Of a stretch of DNA of 64,000 nucleotides, positions 20,973 to 34,116 are shown piece by piece. Position 1 is the first letter of the stretch. Each line of letters begins with the position of its first letter. The notes beneath the pieces are model-generated. The model did no database searches. It was not told the origin of the DNA and was given only the letters and a program-made list of their open reading frames with translations. The stretch lies in assembly GCA_037367405.1 (NCBI GenBank), contig JAZKJV010010617.1, positions 248,001 through 312,000 of the forward strand, read 5' to 3'. The position numbers were made by a program, and so were the translations under genes. The stretch comes from Ottelia alismoides (lineage: Eukaryota; Streptophyta; Magnoliopsida; Alismatales; Hydrocharitaceae).

Positions 20973-21931
20973 TGATTGTTCGCTAATCGACAATATTAAT
21001 TTATACTAGTTGTAGTATGACCAATTAGAGATCTATCAGAATCAAGTCAAATGTCTCTGTGAAGAGGATCCAGTTTTAATTTATATCTGGACAAGTCGAA
21101 GGTCGAACACAAGGACACCATCAATTATTCAACTTACTCTAGGGTTTAAGTATCTATTAAAGTAATTAAAGAGTAATCTAAGCCGGGTGAATGCAAGACT
21201 CAAAAAACACATGAATTTTTAAAATCTTTTATGCAAATATTTTAAGTGAACAAATCATGTTGCACATGCAATACAATGACTGCATAAACAAAGAATAATG
21301 CTCTTGTTGAATTTATTGGAAGATCTTTGGAATTAATTAACACTAAATGAAAATCATGTTAATTAATGAGATAATTCAACCTTTAAAGAATTCACTTTTA
21401 GGGTCATCTAATAGGTTGAATAAGCAATTTATGTTCTCTGAAATTCATTGTGTTAAATTGATATCAAAATAGTAAATGAAATACACAATATTAAAGAGCG
21501 TGAAAAGATCTATCAAGAAATACTAATTTCATTCAATTTGGATCAATAGTTCACAAGATATTAAATAAAAAAACATGGGCACAATTACAAGAAAATTTCT
21601 TTTATTTAATTACAAAAAGGTCCAATATGGGCTGAATTGCAAATAACAAAACATGCTTGGTATATATGCAATTTGACAGTGTCTAAAAATGTCTACAAAT
21701 GGATGAACTCACGTGGATATTGATATAAATATCCCATGTCACATGCTGAAAAAACACGTGACCACTCAGGTTCTAAAGATGCGCGGCTCATGCCAAGTGT
21801 CACTTCCTCGTGCTTTGGGACTAATTTTAGTGCGAGAAACCATAGGAGTAGAAATGGTGCTTTGGCTAATATCATGGTGTGATGGGAGCCATCGGATCAC
21901 ACCCAAATCAGGATAATCAGAGGGTTGCTGA
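20973..21931 (-). repeat. Truncated Athila-like LTR fragment
   Basis: It starts TGATTGTTCGC and soon contains AAGTCGAAGGTCGAACACAA, the counterpart of AAGGTCGATCACAAGG near 35,880 in the intact LTR. The G-box motifs CTCACGTGG and ACACGTGACC follow, as in the other Athila-like LTRs. The copia array replaces the rest. The assignment rests on short shared words. Confidence 0.5.
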
Positions 21932-24465
21932 TGTTGGACATGTGAGCACCGGGCGAACCATTCTTACAATAAATGTTATTGTAATATATATATTATATCA
22001 ATAAAAGTTATTGATGTTTCACTCCCTTTCTAAAATTAAATGAATGAATGTACTATAAGGTCCCTCTGTACAATTAGGGTTATGTACCATGGCTATCTTA
22101 TGATCATATACCTGTTGATTCATTAAATGAATCATAGAGGCTGGTGTTTAGATGAATATCTAAAGAGTTAGATAGAGGACTCATCAAGTACCGTCAAATG
22201 ATTATTAAGAGATGATCTCCAGCCTGAGTAGGAAATGGCAATCCTTTCTCACAGAGGTTAATATCTGACGACATCTTGATGCAGGTCCTATGCATGGGAA
22301 TAGTGATTCGGAGGTGTCAGATTAGTTAGGTCAAAAGGTTGACTTAACGAGATCGAGCTAACCTAAGTCTTATGTTGAATACTGTCACAGCATAGGCACA
22401 CATCCTCTAACCGGAGACAGATGTGTTACTATATGTCTGAATGTGGACATTTGGCAGACCAATAGGTTGATGACCTAACCAAGGTCCATACACTGGCGAG
22501 CTGGTGTACATGTAAGGGCATATAAGTAATACGATCTCTCAAAGGGATCATACAGGTTCACTTATGAACCGGAAGACATGAGCTCACTCATAAGGTATTG
22601 GGACCGATCAAATTCCATGCATGGTCGTCGTGCTTTGGAAGCATGACAAGAATTGTAGGTATGATATATGCTTTGGGAAAGCATATGATCGATACTGATT
22701 CCCAATGACCAAGATTGAGAAACTTGGTGATCAAACCCTGAAGAAGACAATGTAAAATTGATCTACATCTTCAGGTTGATCATAGGTCTTCCAGTATGCA
22801 GGATGTGCATGTTTTGGGAATACCTGAGGGTGATGAGATCATAAACAACTGTATAACCATGATGCTTCCATTCTGAGGGAGTGATGAAACAGGTTTGGAT
22901 TTTAGTGGCTCCTCTCAGTAGAGAAGTAATATGATCTTGGTCCAAGTATTGGACATTGATCTGAATGAGATTAAGATGCAATGAGAAGATTAGATTTGCG
23001 GTCTTGATTTAATCAAGCATCCGTGGGAGGTCCGTGAGATCTGGATTTGATATTAAGTCTCAACATCTATGTCACTATACGTGGAACAATACAATCGCCC
23101 TTTCCTTATCTCCAATTATCTGCGGAGAAAGCACATTATTCCTGAAGGAGTTCAAGAATAATTACTTTGATGAATTCTGTATCCAAGCAATAAGATGTTG
23201 ATAATTAAATGAGATTTAATTATCAAGAATAATATGAATAGGATTCATATTGTGAGAATGATTATCCGAGATAATTAAATGGGATTTAATTATCAAGGAA
23301 ACACAGATTGTGGATAGTGCTATCCATAGTATCTGTATATATTATAAATATGATTTATAATATATTAGAGAGAGAGCACTTTTTTTGAAATACATTTATT
23401 AATTGTTAATGTGAATTGGATTCATATTAAGCAATTAATTGGAAATGTGATTTATAATTTTGTTTGGATTGTGAATATGATTCACATATTTTCAATGGCA
23501 TGATTGAAATATTCACTAATTAATTTGGAATTAATTTAGTGGATAATTTGCAATAAATATTGTTGTAAATAATTAAGAGATAATGAGATAAAAAAATGGG
23601 ATAATTCACCACCAAAATGAGGCGGCGTCACCCATGAATCGGTCATGGGTGACCCCCCATGATTTTAGATGGATTATTATCCTATTTTAGTTATTATCCT
23701 ATTATCTTGTGATAATTGATTTTATTGAATTAAATTATGTTGATGATAATGCAACATATATTTAATTTAATATAAATTAATATGTTATTGTTTTTGAACA
23801 ACAATGATCATGTCCATTGATTAAAAACACATATCAATCTAACCATTGACTTCGTGTATACCATGGATTGTGATCCATGGACTCCCAAACTAGTATATAA
23901 AGAGGGCAACCCTAGCCTCTTCAAGATACAACATTGTACATGTCTACTCTCTCTCATCTCTCATTCTCGCCATCTCTCTCTCTAAAGGTGGTCGTCCACC
24001 TTGTGAGTTTGAGGGAATAGCAATCGCTTCTACGCCGTCGTGCTGTCCCTTCGATTGCTCATGGATCTCCATCTTCTTTGGGGCTTCTTTCTATAGAAGG
24101 AAACGTCGGATTTCATTGGACGAAATCAGGAGATTCAAGGCTTGGATCTTCATCGAGGATTGCGCGAAGCACACGTCTCATCATCGCGCCCGCAAGTGCC
24201 ATCTTCGTAGATTGGATTTGAGTCAGGAGGATCTCTTGCTTTAGAGATCTAGTGATCTCAACCACACTTCAAGAGGTATTTCTAATACTTTGTGGTTAGA
24301 TGAAACGATCCAAGAAATGTTCTTGTGATAATGTGGTTTCATCTCATGATTTAAAAAATTTTAAATTTCACTGCACCTAGCGACTAATGCGACTAGCCGC
24401 TCCGATCGCATAAGATGCGATCATCACGTTTCCTTGATGCGCTTGAGGATTCCTCATATCCTCCA
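21932..24465 (+). repeat. Copia LTR 1 (5' LTR of first copia unit)
   Basis: 2,534 bp, TG...CA, followed by the PBS at 24,468. It has its own version of the promoter part (TATATAAA at 23,894-23,901) and of the 3' end (ATTCCTCATATCCTCCA), different from LTRs 2 and 3. Confidence 0.85.
23894..23901 (+). promoter_or_regulatory. TATA box of copia LTR 1
   Basis: TATATAAA, about 570 bases before the LTR end, in the place corresponding to the TATAAATA boxes of LTRs 2 and 3. Predicted from sequence only. Confidence 0.5.
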
Positions 24466-24467
24466 CG

Positions 24468-24480
24468 TGGTATCAGAGCC
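24468..24480 (+). other. Primer binding site (initiator tRNA-Met), first copia unit
   Basis: TGGTATCAGAGCC complements the 3' end of plant initiator tRNA-Met and stands two bases after the LTR. Confidence 0.9.
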
Positions 24481-26282
24481 TTAGGTTGGAAAGGTTTTGA
24501 ATATGATCTGTAAACGTAGGACGACTTAGATTTGAAAGGGTTGCGAAAGTTTTATCGCATTTCAATTTTCGCAACTCTGTTTAATTGGATTTTTTGGCAC
24601 TATTTAAATTATTTAAACACAAAATATTCAATTGGATTTTTTTACCCATTAAATAAGTAAACTATAGGATCTGAGTTTATGTAATTTGGATTCTATTTTC
24701 TCAAGATATGGCCCTTTGAATAAACATGTATTCACTGTTGCGGGAACTGCGAATCTAAACATGATTAATGAGTTAATTACTGTTTTGATGTGCCTAAAAA
24801 TGCATGTAATATCACTTGGGTTCTGTCATAAATCAAATTAGCAATCTTAGGAAACTAAGTTTTCTTAATTTATATTTATATTGATCAAGATATGTTGATT
24901 TTAGTGAGTAGGAGTCACTGTTGAAAATTGACAAATTTGATCATGAACCTTGTGATAGTCATTCATTTAAATTGATGGAAATTAATTGTTAATTTTTTGA
25001 AATGATCATTGATAAATATTTGTGAAAAATTTAAAGAGATAATTATTTCACTAACCAAGATGATAAGATAGTTGATCTTGATCATTAATTGGTTGATACG
25101 AAATCATCAACAAACATTGCTTTCATGCAAAACTCTAGTTTATCCTACAATAGTTGTAGGATAACTTTTACATGCAAAACCCTCTTGTTTGAATAGGATT
25201 GGGGATTTGTTTAGTAAATCTCCTTATAATATTATCAAAATGGTTTTAATGAATATTATATGGTATAATTTTGGTTGAAAAATTGATGAGCATCTCAAAG
25301 TATACAATGATCTATCTGGCATTATCCTTTCCTGAGGTGGATATGGTGTCTAGTCGGTGAGCGTTGGGGTAGCGGGTTGCACCGGATGTGGTCCGTCCCA
25401 CTCCCGTCGGTACTGGCCATGACAGCGGGTAGGGACTCGATAATATCGGAGAAATAAAGTGTATTTTTCTAATTATTAAAATTCAAATAATATGTACTTT
25501 GAGATTATACCTACTATTCAAGTAATAATAAAGTTTATTGATTGATAATTGGATTGAAAATCAATTTAATGTGATTAAATGGATTATATCCAATTAAAAA
25601 CACTCTATTATGAATAGATGTGTATTCCCTTGAAAGAATTAATTATATGAATATGATTCACAGTAATTAATTCTTACAATTTGAATATGAGGTGGAGGAT
25701 CGCATAAGTGACATCCATGGTCTCCCGTTAAGGTAAAGGATTCCGTCGCCAGATGTTGTATATAGGAGACGCCTGTCTGAAGTGATAGATCCTGTATATG
25801 ATTTATTTGGATCGGGTTCTTTGCTTATCGAAAGAGTAAGGTCGTATATGTAGTGACCCCAATATCGAGTCCTCATATTATTGGGGTGATATTGGATTGT
25901 GTATAACGGGTATTAAGCCTGTTGACGGTTGGCTCAATTAACAACGGGTCAACATCATCTTAGGGGTGGCAGACCCGGGTGTTAAAGACTGAATTGGGAA
26001 ATGTAAGTTGGACTTGCAAGGCGGAATGTGTTCCCGCTTATCTTTATTCGAGTCACAAGTTCTCATATTATTGGCATCTTATTAAGATAGAGAAGAGATC
26101 TTAGATCTTGCTTGAGATATAGCGGTAAGTTTATTTCCAACTTGGAAAGACAATAAAGGAATAATCTTTCAAAGTTGACATAGCAAGACAAATTTGATTT
26201 AAAATATCTTAATCAAATGTTTTAAAAAATAAATGTATATTTATTTATATGTTCTAATATAGTGCATACTTAATTTCAGAAA
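24481..26282 (+). other. Untranslated leader of first copia unit
   Basis: 1.8 kb between PBS and gag without a long ORF. Blocks such as GGATATGGTGTCTAGTCGG (near 25,338) recur at the same place in the second unit (near 33,174), so the leader belongs to the element. It probably holds packaging and translation signals, which is inference. Confidence 0.7.
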
Positions 26283-26958
26283 ATGAAGTCCATGAGCCCA
26301 CTAAACAAGCTCGTGGAGGTCAATCAGTTGACCGGACCAAATTATTGGGATTGAATCCGAAATTTGGATCTTGTCCTTTCTGCGGAGCGCATCTCGTATG
26401 TGATGTCCAAACAAAAAAATAACAAACCCTCAGACTTTGGAAGATAAATCTTTTAATGAGAAAAATGATGAAGATCATAACTTGGCAAGATGCTATATTC
26501 TTGGGTCATTGTCCAATGTACTTCAGAAGCAACATGTGGACATGATCCATTGCAAAGAAATCATGCTGAATCTGAATGAAATGTTCGGTGAGATAAATCG
26601 CACACAACGCTATAATGTGATGAAAGAGCTTATTCGCTACAAGATGCAGGAAGGGACCTCTGTCAGAGAACATGTACTCAAAGTGTTTGGGTACCTCTCT
26701 GAATTGGAAACCTTGGGAGCCTACATGGATTCTGACATGCAGGCTGATTTCATTCTCATGTCGCTCCCTAAGTCTTTCATCAACTTTGTTGTGTCATATC
26801 ACATGAGCAAAGGTGATTTCACTAACGCTGGGCTGTTAGCTGCTTTGAAGTCTGCGGAAGACGTAATGAAGAAGGACGACCCCTCTGCTAGTGCAATGGA
26901 TGCACAAGTAAGAGGAAAGCGCGGTCGGAAGCAAAGTTCTCGGAAGGGCTTGCCCTAG
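26283..26958 (+). pseudogene. Copia gag, first unit (broken)
   Basis: The ATG at 26,283 aligns with the intact gag start at 34,117 (MKS.PL..L.EVNQLTGPNY). A stop appears soon after and a frameshift lies before 26,437. From there 173 residues are open (LGSLSNVLQKQHV, INRTQRYNVMKEL, ADFILMSLPKSF), the retrotransposon gag (UBN2-type) fold. The ORF ends in a TAG at 26,956-26,958, at exactly the same codon as in the second unit. Confidence 0.8.
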
Positions 26959-28440
26959 AAGAGAAAGAAGAAGAATCAAGGAGTTCGTTCATCTTCTAGT
27001 TCTTCCACACTAATGACATCGAAGAAGACCGATGCCTGTCACCACTGCAAGAAGCCAGGGCACTAGCAACATAACTGCCCAAAATACCTGAAGTTGGCTG
27101 ACAAAGGTAAAGCCAGGTATGGAATATACTTTCATCATTGAAACTAGTTTTCTTGTTGGACGAGAAGGAAGTTGGGTTGTAGATTCTGGTGCTTCTGTTC
27201 ATGTATAGAATTCGTTGCATTTGTTTCAGGAAACTAGGAATCTGGAGCAAGGGGAGATAGTCATCCAGATGGGATCTGATGCAAGTGTTGCAGCAATCGC
27301 CATCGGGACCTACCGACTATCGTTATCTAGTGGTTGATTCCTAGTACTTAAAGAGTGTCTTTATGTACCTGAAGTCAGGAGGAACTTGATATATATATAT
27401 ATCTAAGCTTGTTGGACATGGATACTCCTTCCTTTTCTGTAATAAGTTAGTCATTAATCAATATGATAAATTTATTGCGAATGGTGTTCTGACTTCTGGT
27501 AGACTCTATGAATTATGCATTGATGAATGTGCCATAAATGTCACTACCACTGATAATAAAAATCCTAAAAGATCCAGGGAGAATGGAAATCATTCGAATA
27601 TGATTTGGCATCAAAGGCTTGGTCATTTATCTATTGATAGGATCAATAGATTGATAAAGGATGGACCTTTAGATTTTCTACAGGTTCAATCATTACCTAC
27701 CTGTGAACATTGCATTTGAGGTAAAATGACCAGGATGCCTTTCCGTAACAAGGTTACGAGATGCGAAGGTATTCTTGAACTAATACATACTGATGTATGT
27801 GGTCCCTTCAGTACTGCGACTCGAAATGGATATCGATATTATTTGACGTTTATCGATGACCATTCGTGATATGGGTTTATCTTCCTACTACATCATAAAT
27901 ATGAAACCTTTGAAAAGTTCAAAGAGTTTAAGGCTTTGGTTGAGAACCAAATCGATAGGAAGATTAAATAGATTCGATCTGATCGAGGTGGTGAGTATCT
28001 CTAAGATGAACTCAAGGAATATCTTAAAGAGAATGGAATTGTCTCCAATCTCACTCCCCCTGGAACCCCCCAATTTAATGGTGTTGCTGAAAGACGCAAC
28101 AGGACCATCATGGACATGGTCCGTTCAACGATGAGCAAAGCATGTTTTCCTCTTAGTTTCTGGGGATATGCAGTAGAGACTGCAATATATATCCTGAATA
28201 AGATTCATAAAAAATCTGTACCCAAGACTCCTCACGAGCTCTGGTATGGTACCAAGCCAAGTGTTAAACACTTGAGGGTTTGGGGTTGCTTAGTCCATGC
28301 GAAGAACGTGGAAGCAAGTAAGCTAGAATCTCGCACTTATGAGTATTACTTCATTAGGTTTGATAAAGATGGTATGGTATTGGATACCAGCTTTTTGACC
28401 CTGAGACCCAAAAGGTCTTTGTCTCTAAAGATGTGAAATT
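26959..28440 (+). pseudogene. Copia nucleocapsid, protease and integrase, first unit (broken)
   Basis: The zinc knuckle CHHCKKPGH, then a stop where Trp is expected, is near 27,035-27,080. The protease motif DSGASVHV starts at 27,182. Then come the pre-integrase HHCC region (WHQRLGHLS near 27,608; CEHC near 27,707) and the integrase core with HTDVCGPF (near 27,787), SDRGGEY (near 27,978) and GVAERRNRT (near 28,080), i.e. all three DD35E residues. Several stops and frame changes interrupt it (for example after CEHCI and after DDHS). It supplies the part that is deleted from the second unit. Confidence 0.8.
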
Positions 28441-28739
28441 TCTGGAGGATGATTTCCTTAAAGGTCAAGATAGAAATGAAGAAGAGGAACTCATTAAATC
28501 CCCTGAGGATTCTGAGATTTCTGAACCAGAAACTAAAGATATAAGTAAAGATGAAACACCCGTACATCTTCGAAGGAGTTTGAGGGTGGTTGCACCAACT
28601 GAAAGGTATGGATTCTATGTGTCAAGTGAGACTGACAATGATCCCACTTCATTTGTTGAAGCACTCACGGATCATGACATCGATAGATGGATGCTAGCAA
28701 TGAAGTCAAAAATTGACTCCATGCATAAGAATGGTGTAT

Positions 28740-30139
28740 GGACCCTAAAGGATCCACCTAAAGGGATAAAACCCATAGGTGTAAATGGATCTTCAAAAGA
28801 AAAAGGGGACCTGATGGGAAAGTAGAGACTTTCAAGACACGGCTAGTAGCCAAGGGCTACACACAGAGAGAAAGCATCGACTACGATGAGACGTTCTCTC
28901 CTGTGGCTATGCTTAAGTCCACCAGGACACTGCTAGATATAGCTGCATCTCTTGACTACGACATCTGGCAGATGGACGTCAAGACAACTTTCCTCAATTG
29001 ATACCACAAGGAGGATATCTATATGGAGCAGCCCCATGGCTTCATAGTTGAGGATGGAAAAGTATGCAAGATAAAGAAATCCATCTATGGGCTCAAAGAA
29101 GCTTCTCATAGCTGGAACATCATATTTGACGAAACCATAAAAAGTTTTGATTTTGTGCAGAATCCTGATGAACCTTGTGTGTATAAGAAGGTTAGTGGGA
29201 GTGCCATTGTGTTCATCATGCTTTACGTAGATGACATCCTTATCATTGGGAATGATACATGAATGATAATTAGTGTGAAGATTTGGCTATCCCATACCTT
29301 CGAGATGAAAGATCTTGGAGAAGCCTCTTACATCTTAGGCCTGAAGTTGTTCAGAAATCGAGAAAACATGATATTCGAATTATCACAACATGGATACATT
29401 AAGAAGATTCTTGAACGATTCTGTATGGATAGTTCCAAGAAAGGATTCCTCCCTTGAAGACATGGTATCCATCTGTCTAAAGGGATGTCTCCTCAAAGTG
29501 TTGAGGAAAAGAAGGCCATGGTTGGATGCTTGTATGCATGAGCTATAGGAAGCTTAATGTATGCCATGATGTGTACTAGGCCAGACATCTGCCATACAGT
29601 GGGAGTGGTAAGTCGTTACCCATCCTGCTATGGAGAGCAACACTGGAATGTAGTAAAGAACATATTCAAATATCTAAGAAGGACGCAAGATTACATCTTG
29701 GTCTATGGAGATGGTGATCTCCAAGTCTTGAGATATACAGATTCAGACTTCCAATCGGATATTGATGATCGAAAGTCGACATCAGGGTTTGTATTCTTGT
29801 TGAATGGTGGTGCTGTGAGCTGGAGAAGCAAGAAGCAAGACGGATTCAACAACAGAAGCTGAATACATTGTCACATCGGATGCAACAAAGGAGGCTGTGT
29901 GGTTGCGCAAGTTCATCTTGGAGCTTGGCGTAGTTTCCTCTGATACTCCCATCCCGTTACTCTGCGATGACACGGGAGCCATTGCCCAGGCAAAGGAACC
30001 CAGATGGCATCAAAAGAGCGAGCATGTGGAAAGGAAATACTACATCATTCAGGAGATTCAAAAGCGTGGTGATATCATCATCACCAAGGTGGCCTCTGCT
30101 GTCAACGTTGCTGATCCTCTTACCAAACCTCTGACATAG
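28740..30139 (+). pseudogene. Copia reverse transcriptase and RNase H, first unit (broken)
   Basis: RT runs from GVWTLKDPPKG (28,733) through KGYTQRESIDYDETFSPVA and WQMDVKT to the catalytic YVDD at 29,224-29,235. RNase H includes YTDSDFQSD (near 29,737), STSGFVF and the final ADPLTKPLT. Lesions: a one-base loss near 28,770, and stops at about 28,999, 29,260, 29,456 and 29,540. A purine tract (GGGCTAGTGGGAGAT) runs up to the next LTR at 30,215. Confidence 0.85.
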
Positions 30140-30214
30140 AAGGTTTTCGACCAGCATGTAATGAGTATGGGTTTACGGATAGTACTTGAATGGTTCTGAG
30201 GGCTAGTGGGAGAT

Positions 30215-32382
30215 TGTTTGACATGTGAGCCCCCGGTGAACCATTCTTACAATAAATGTTATTGTAATATATATGTTTTATCAATAAAAGTTATTGATGT
30301 TTCACTCCCTTTCTGAAATTAAATGATTGAATGCACTGTAAGGTCCCTCTATACAATTAGGGTTATGTACCATGGCCATCTTGATGATCATATAGTTGTT
30401 GATTCATTAAATGAATCATAGAGGCTGGTGTTCGGATGAATATCTAAAGAGTTAGATAGAGGACTCATCAAGCACCGTCAAATGATTATTAAGAGATGTT
30501 CTCCAGCCTGAGTAGGAGATGGCAATCCTTTCTCACAGAGGCTGATATCTGACCGACCTCTTGATGCAGGTCCTTTGCATGGGAATTGTAATTCAGAGGT
30601 ATCAGATTAGTTAGGTCAAAGGGTTGACTTAACGAGATCGAGATAACCTAAGTCCTATGTTGAATACTGTCACAGCATAGACACACATCCTCTGACCGGA
30701 GACAGATGTGTTACTATATGTCTGAATGTGTACATTTGGCAGACCAATAGGTTGATGACCTAACCAAGGTCTATACACTGACGAGCTGGTGTACATGTAA
30801 GCGCATATGAGTAATACGATCTCTCAAAGGGATCATACAGGTTCACTTATGAACCGGAAGACATGAGCTCACTCATGAGGTATTGGGACCGATCAAATTC
30901 CATGCATGGTCGTCGTGCTTTGGAAGCATGACAAGAATTTGTAGGTATTATATATGCTTTGGTAAAGCATATGATTGATAACGATTCCCAATGACCGAGA
31001 TTGAGAAAGTTGGTGATCAAACCCTAAAGAAGATAGTGTAAAATTGATCTACATCTTCAGGTTGATCATATGTCTTCCAGTATGCAGGATGTGCAGTTAT
31101 TGGGAATACCTGAGGGTGATGTGATCATAAACGATTGTATAACCACGACACTTCCATTCCGAGGGAGTGATAAAATAGGTTTGGATTTTAGTGGCTCCTC
31201 TCAGTAGAGAAGTAATCTGATCTTCGTTCAAGTATTGGACATTGGTCTGAATGAGATTAAGATGCAATGAGAAGATTAGATTTGCGGTCTTGATTTAATA
31301 AAGCATCCGTGGGAGGTCCGTGAGATCTGGATTTGAGATGAGATCTCAACATCCAAGTCACTATACATGGAAAAATACAATCGTCCTGTCCTTATCTCCA
31401 ATTATCTGCAGAGAAAGCACATTATTCCTGAAGGAGTTCAAGAATAATTCCTTTGATGAATTCTGTATCCAAGCAATAAGATGTTGATAACTAAAGGAGA
31501 TTTAATTATTAAGAATAATATGAATAGGATTCATATTGTGAGAATGATTGTCCAAGATAATTAAATGAGATTTAATTATCAAGGAAATACAGATTGTGGA
31601 TAGTTCTATCCACAGTATATATGTATATTATAAATATGATTTATAATATAATAGAGAGAGAGAGAGCACTTTTTGTAAAATGCATTTATTAATTGTTAAT
31701 GTGAATTGGATTCACATTGAGAAATTAATTGGAAATGTAATTTACAATTTTATATGTCCATTGATTTTATATGTCCCATGGATTGAGATCCATGGATCCC
31801 AAAACCCTATAAATAGAGAGGCATACCATGCTCTCTAGGGCTATGCAATATTGGAGCAAACTCTCTCTCTCTCTTTCTTCTCACATGCCATTCCTCTCTC
31901 CCTCTTCTTGGTGGCCGTCCACCAAACCCTAGAGGAGAGGTTCGTCGACGCCATCGTCACCGCGCCGCCGCTTCGACGTTCTTCGGTTCTCCGTCTTGTT
32001 GGAGTGCTACGCTTACAAAGAAGACGTTCGATCTCATACGACGAGATCAGGAGCTAACCATGCTTGGATCAATTTGTTGGATTGCGAGGATCACGCGATT
32101 CATCCTCGCGTTCGTAAGCAATCTCTCCGACGATTGGACTTGAGACAGGAGGTCTCTTTTCTTAGAGACTCAATCAACCACCCTCCAAGAGGTATTCCTT
32201 TATACTTGTTGTGGTTATATATGAAACAATCCGAGAATCGTTCTTGAATCATGTGGTTTCATCGCATGATTTTTTTTAAATTCCACTGCACAGAACAACT
32301 AGTATGACTAGTCGTTCTGCATCGTATTCGATTTGATGATCACACTTCCTTGATGCGCTTGAGGATAATACCATATCATTCA
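30215..32382 (+). repeat. Copia LTR 2, shared middle LTR (mosaic)
   Basis: 2,168 bp. From 30,215 to about 31,755 it follows LTR 1. From there to its end it follows LTR 3 (TATAAATAGAGAGGCATACC, CAGAACAACTAGT, GGATAATACCATATC). At the switch a small repeat (TTTTATATGTCC twice, about 31,750-31,780) is seen, and about 300-350 bases present in both other LTRs are missing. It ends the first unit and starts the second. Confidence 0.85.
31808..31815 (+). promoter_or_regulatory. TATA box of copia LTR 2
   Basis: TATAAATA followed by GAGAGGCATACC, identical in LTR 3 at 50,580-50,587. A CT-rich leader follows. Confidence 0.6.
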
Positions 32383-32384
32383 AG

Positions 32385-32397
32385 TGGTATCAGAGCC
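32385..32397 (+). other. Primer binding site (initiator tRNA-Met), second copia unit
   Basis: TGGTATCAGAGCC, two bases after the CA end of LTR 2, the same spacing as in the first unit. Confidence 0.9.
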
Positions 32398-34116
32398 TTA
32401 GGTCGAAAGTTTCGAATATGATTCGCAAACCTAGGATGACTTGGGTTCGATGAGGTCGCGAAAGTTTTTGTCGCATTTGTTTTTCGCAGATCTGTTTAGT
32501 GAATAAATTAGGTCATGTTTAAAATGTTTAAACACGAATTGATCATTGTATTTTGTTCTCCATTAAATAAGGAAACCATAGGATCTGAGTTTACATAATT
32601 CGGATTCCGTTTGCTCGAGATATGGTTATTTTAATGAACATGTATGCACTGTTGCGGGAACTGCGAATCTTAACATGATTAAAGAGTTAATTACTGTTTT
32701 GATCCGCCTTGAAATACGTGAAACATCACTTGAGTTCTGTCCTAAAGCAAGTTAGAAATCTTTGAAAATTGAGTTTGTCTAATTTGGATTTAAATTGATT
32801 GAGATATGTTAATTTTAGTGAGTAGTGGTCACTACTGAAATTGCAGTCCTAATCAAGAACCATGTGATTGTCAATTAGTGAAATTAATTGTTAATTTCAT
32901 GAAATAATTATGGAAAATATTTGTGAAATATTGGAAGATGATTATTTCCTTAATTGACTTAGCCTCGAGCAATTAATTGATTAGATTTGATCTAGATCAT
33001 AATTGGAAACACAATCATCATTCTTGACGCTTGAATAGGATTGGAAATTTGTGTAGAAAATTTCCTGATAATAAAAAATGTTTTGATTATTACTATATGG
33101 TATAATTTCGGTTGAAGAACCGATGATCATCTCAAGTACAAATTGATATATTTGACATTATCCTTTCCTGAGGTGGATATGGTGTCTAGTCGGAGAGCAT
33201 TGGGGTTGCGGGTTGCAACGTATGTGGTCCACCCCACTTTTATCGGTACTGGTCGTGATAGCGGGTAGGGACCCGATAATACCGGAGAAAATCAAGGTGC
33301 ATTTTCTAATTATTAAAATTCGAATTAATACGTACTTTGAGATATTACCATATATATTCAAGTAAAATAATCAAGTTTGTTGATTGAATTGGATTGATAA
33401 TTAATTCAATATGATTAAGTTGATTATGTCCAATTAAGACACTCTATTATAAATAGAGTTGTTGTTTCCTTTGGATGAATTAATTATATGAATGCGATGC
33501 ATGATAATTAATTAAAATTTGAATATGAAGTGGAGGATCACATAAGTAACATCCATGGTCTCCCGTCAAGGCGAAGGGTTCCGTCGCCAGAGATTGCATG
33601 TGGGAGACGCCTATCCGAAGTGACAGCTCCTGTATGCAAGCACATCTGGATCGGGCTCTTTGCTTCTCGAAAGAGTAAGTCCGTATACATAGTGACCCCA
33701 ATATTGGATCCTCATATTATTGGGGCGATATTGGATTGTGCATAGCGAGTACTATTCCTGTTGACGGTTGGTTCAATTAACAATGGGTCAACATCGCCTT
33801 AGGGGTAGTGGGTCCGGGTGTTAAAGACCTAATTAGGAAATGCAAGTTGGACTTGCTAGGCGGAATGTGTTCCCGCTTATCTTTATTGGAGTAGCATATT
33901 CTCATATTATTGGGATGTGACAAAGATAAAGAGGAGATCCCAATTCTTGCTAGAGATATAGCGGTAAGTATATCTCTTACTTTGAAAATGATTAAGGGAA
34001 TGAACTTTCAAAGTCGACAATGTAAGAATAATTTGATTTAAAATACCTTAATCAAATGTCATAAATTTGAATATATATTTATATATTCTAATATAGTGTA
34101 TTTTTAATTTAAGAAA
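32398..34116 (+). other. Untranslated leader of second copia unit
   Basis: Collinear with 24,481-26,282 and free of long ORFs. The block GGATATGGTGTCTAGTCGG recurs near 33,174. Confidence 0.7.

Noticed and set aside
21927..21931. Target duplication flanking the whole copia array
   Set aside because: GCTGA on the left is not matched by CTAGT after 51,151; the array is recombinant, so no duplication is expected.
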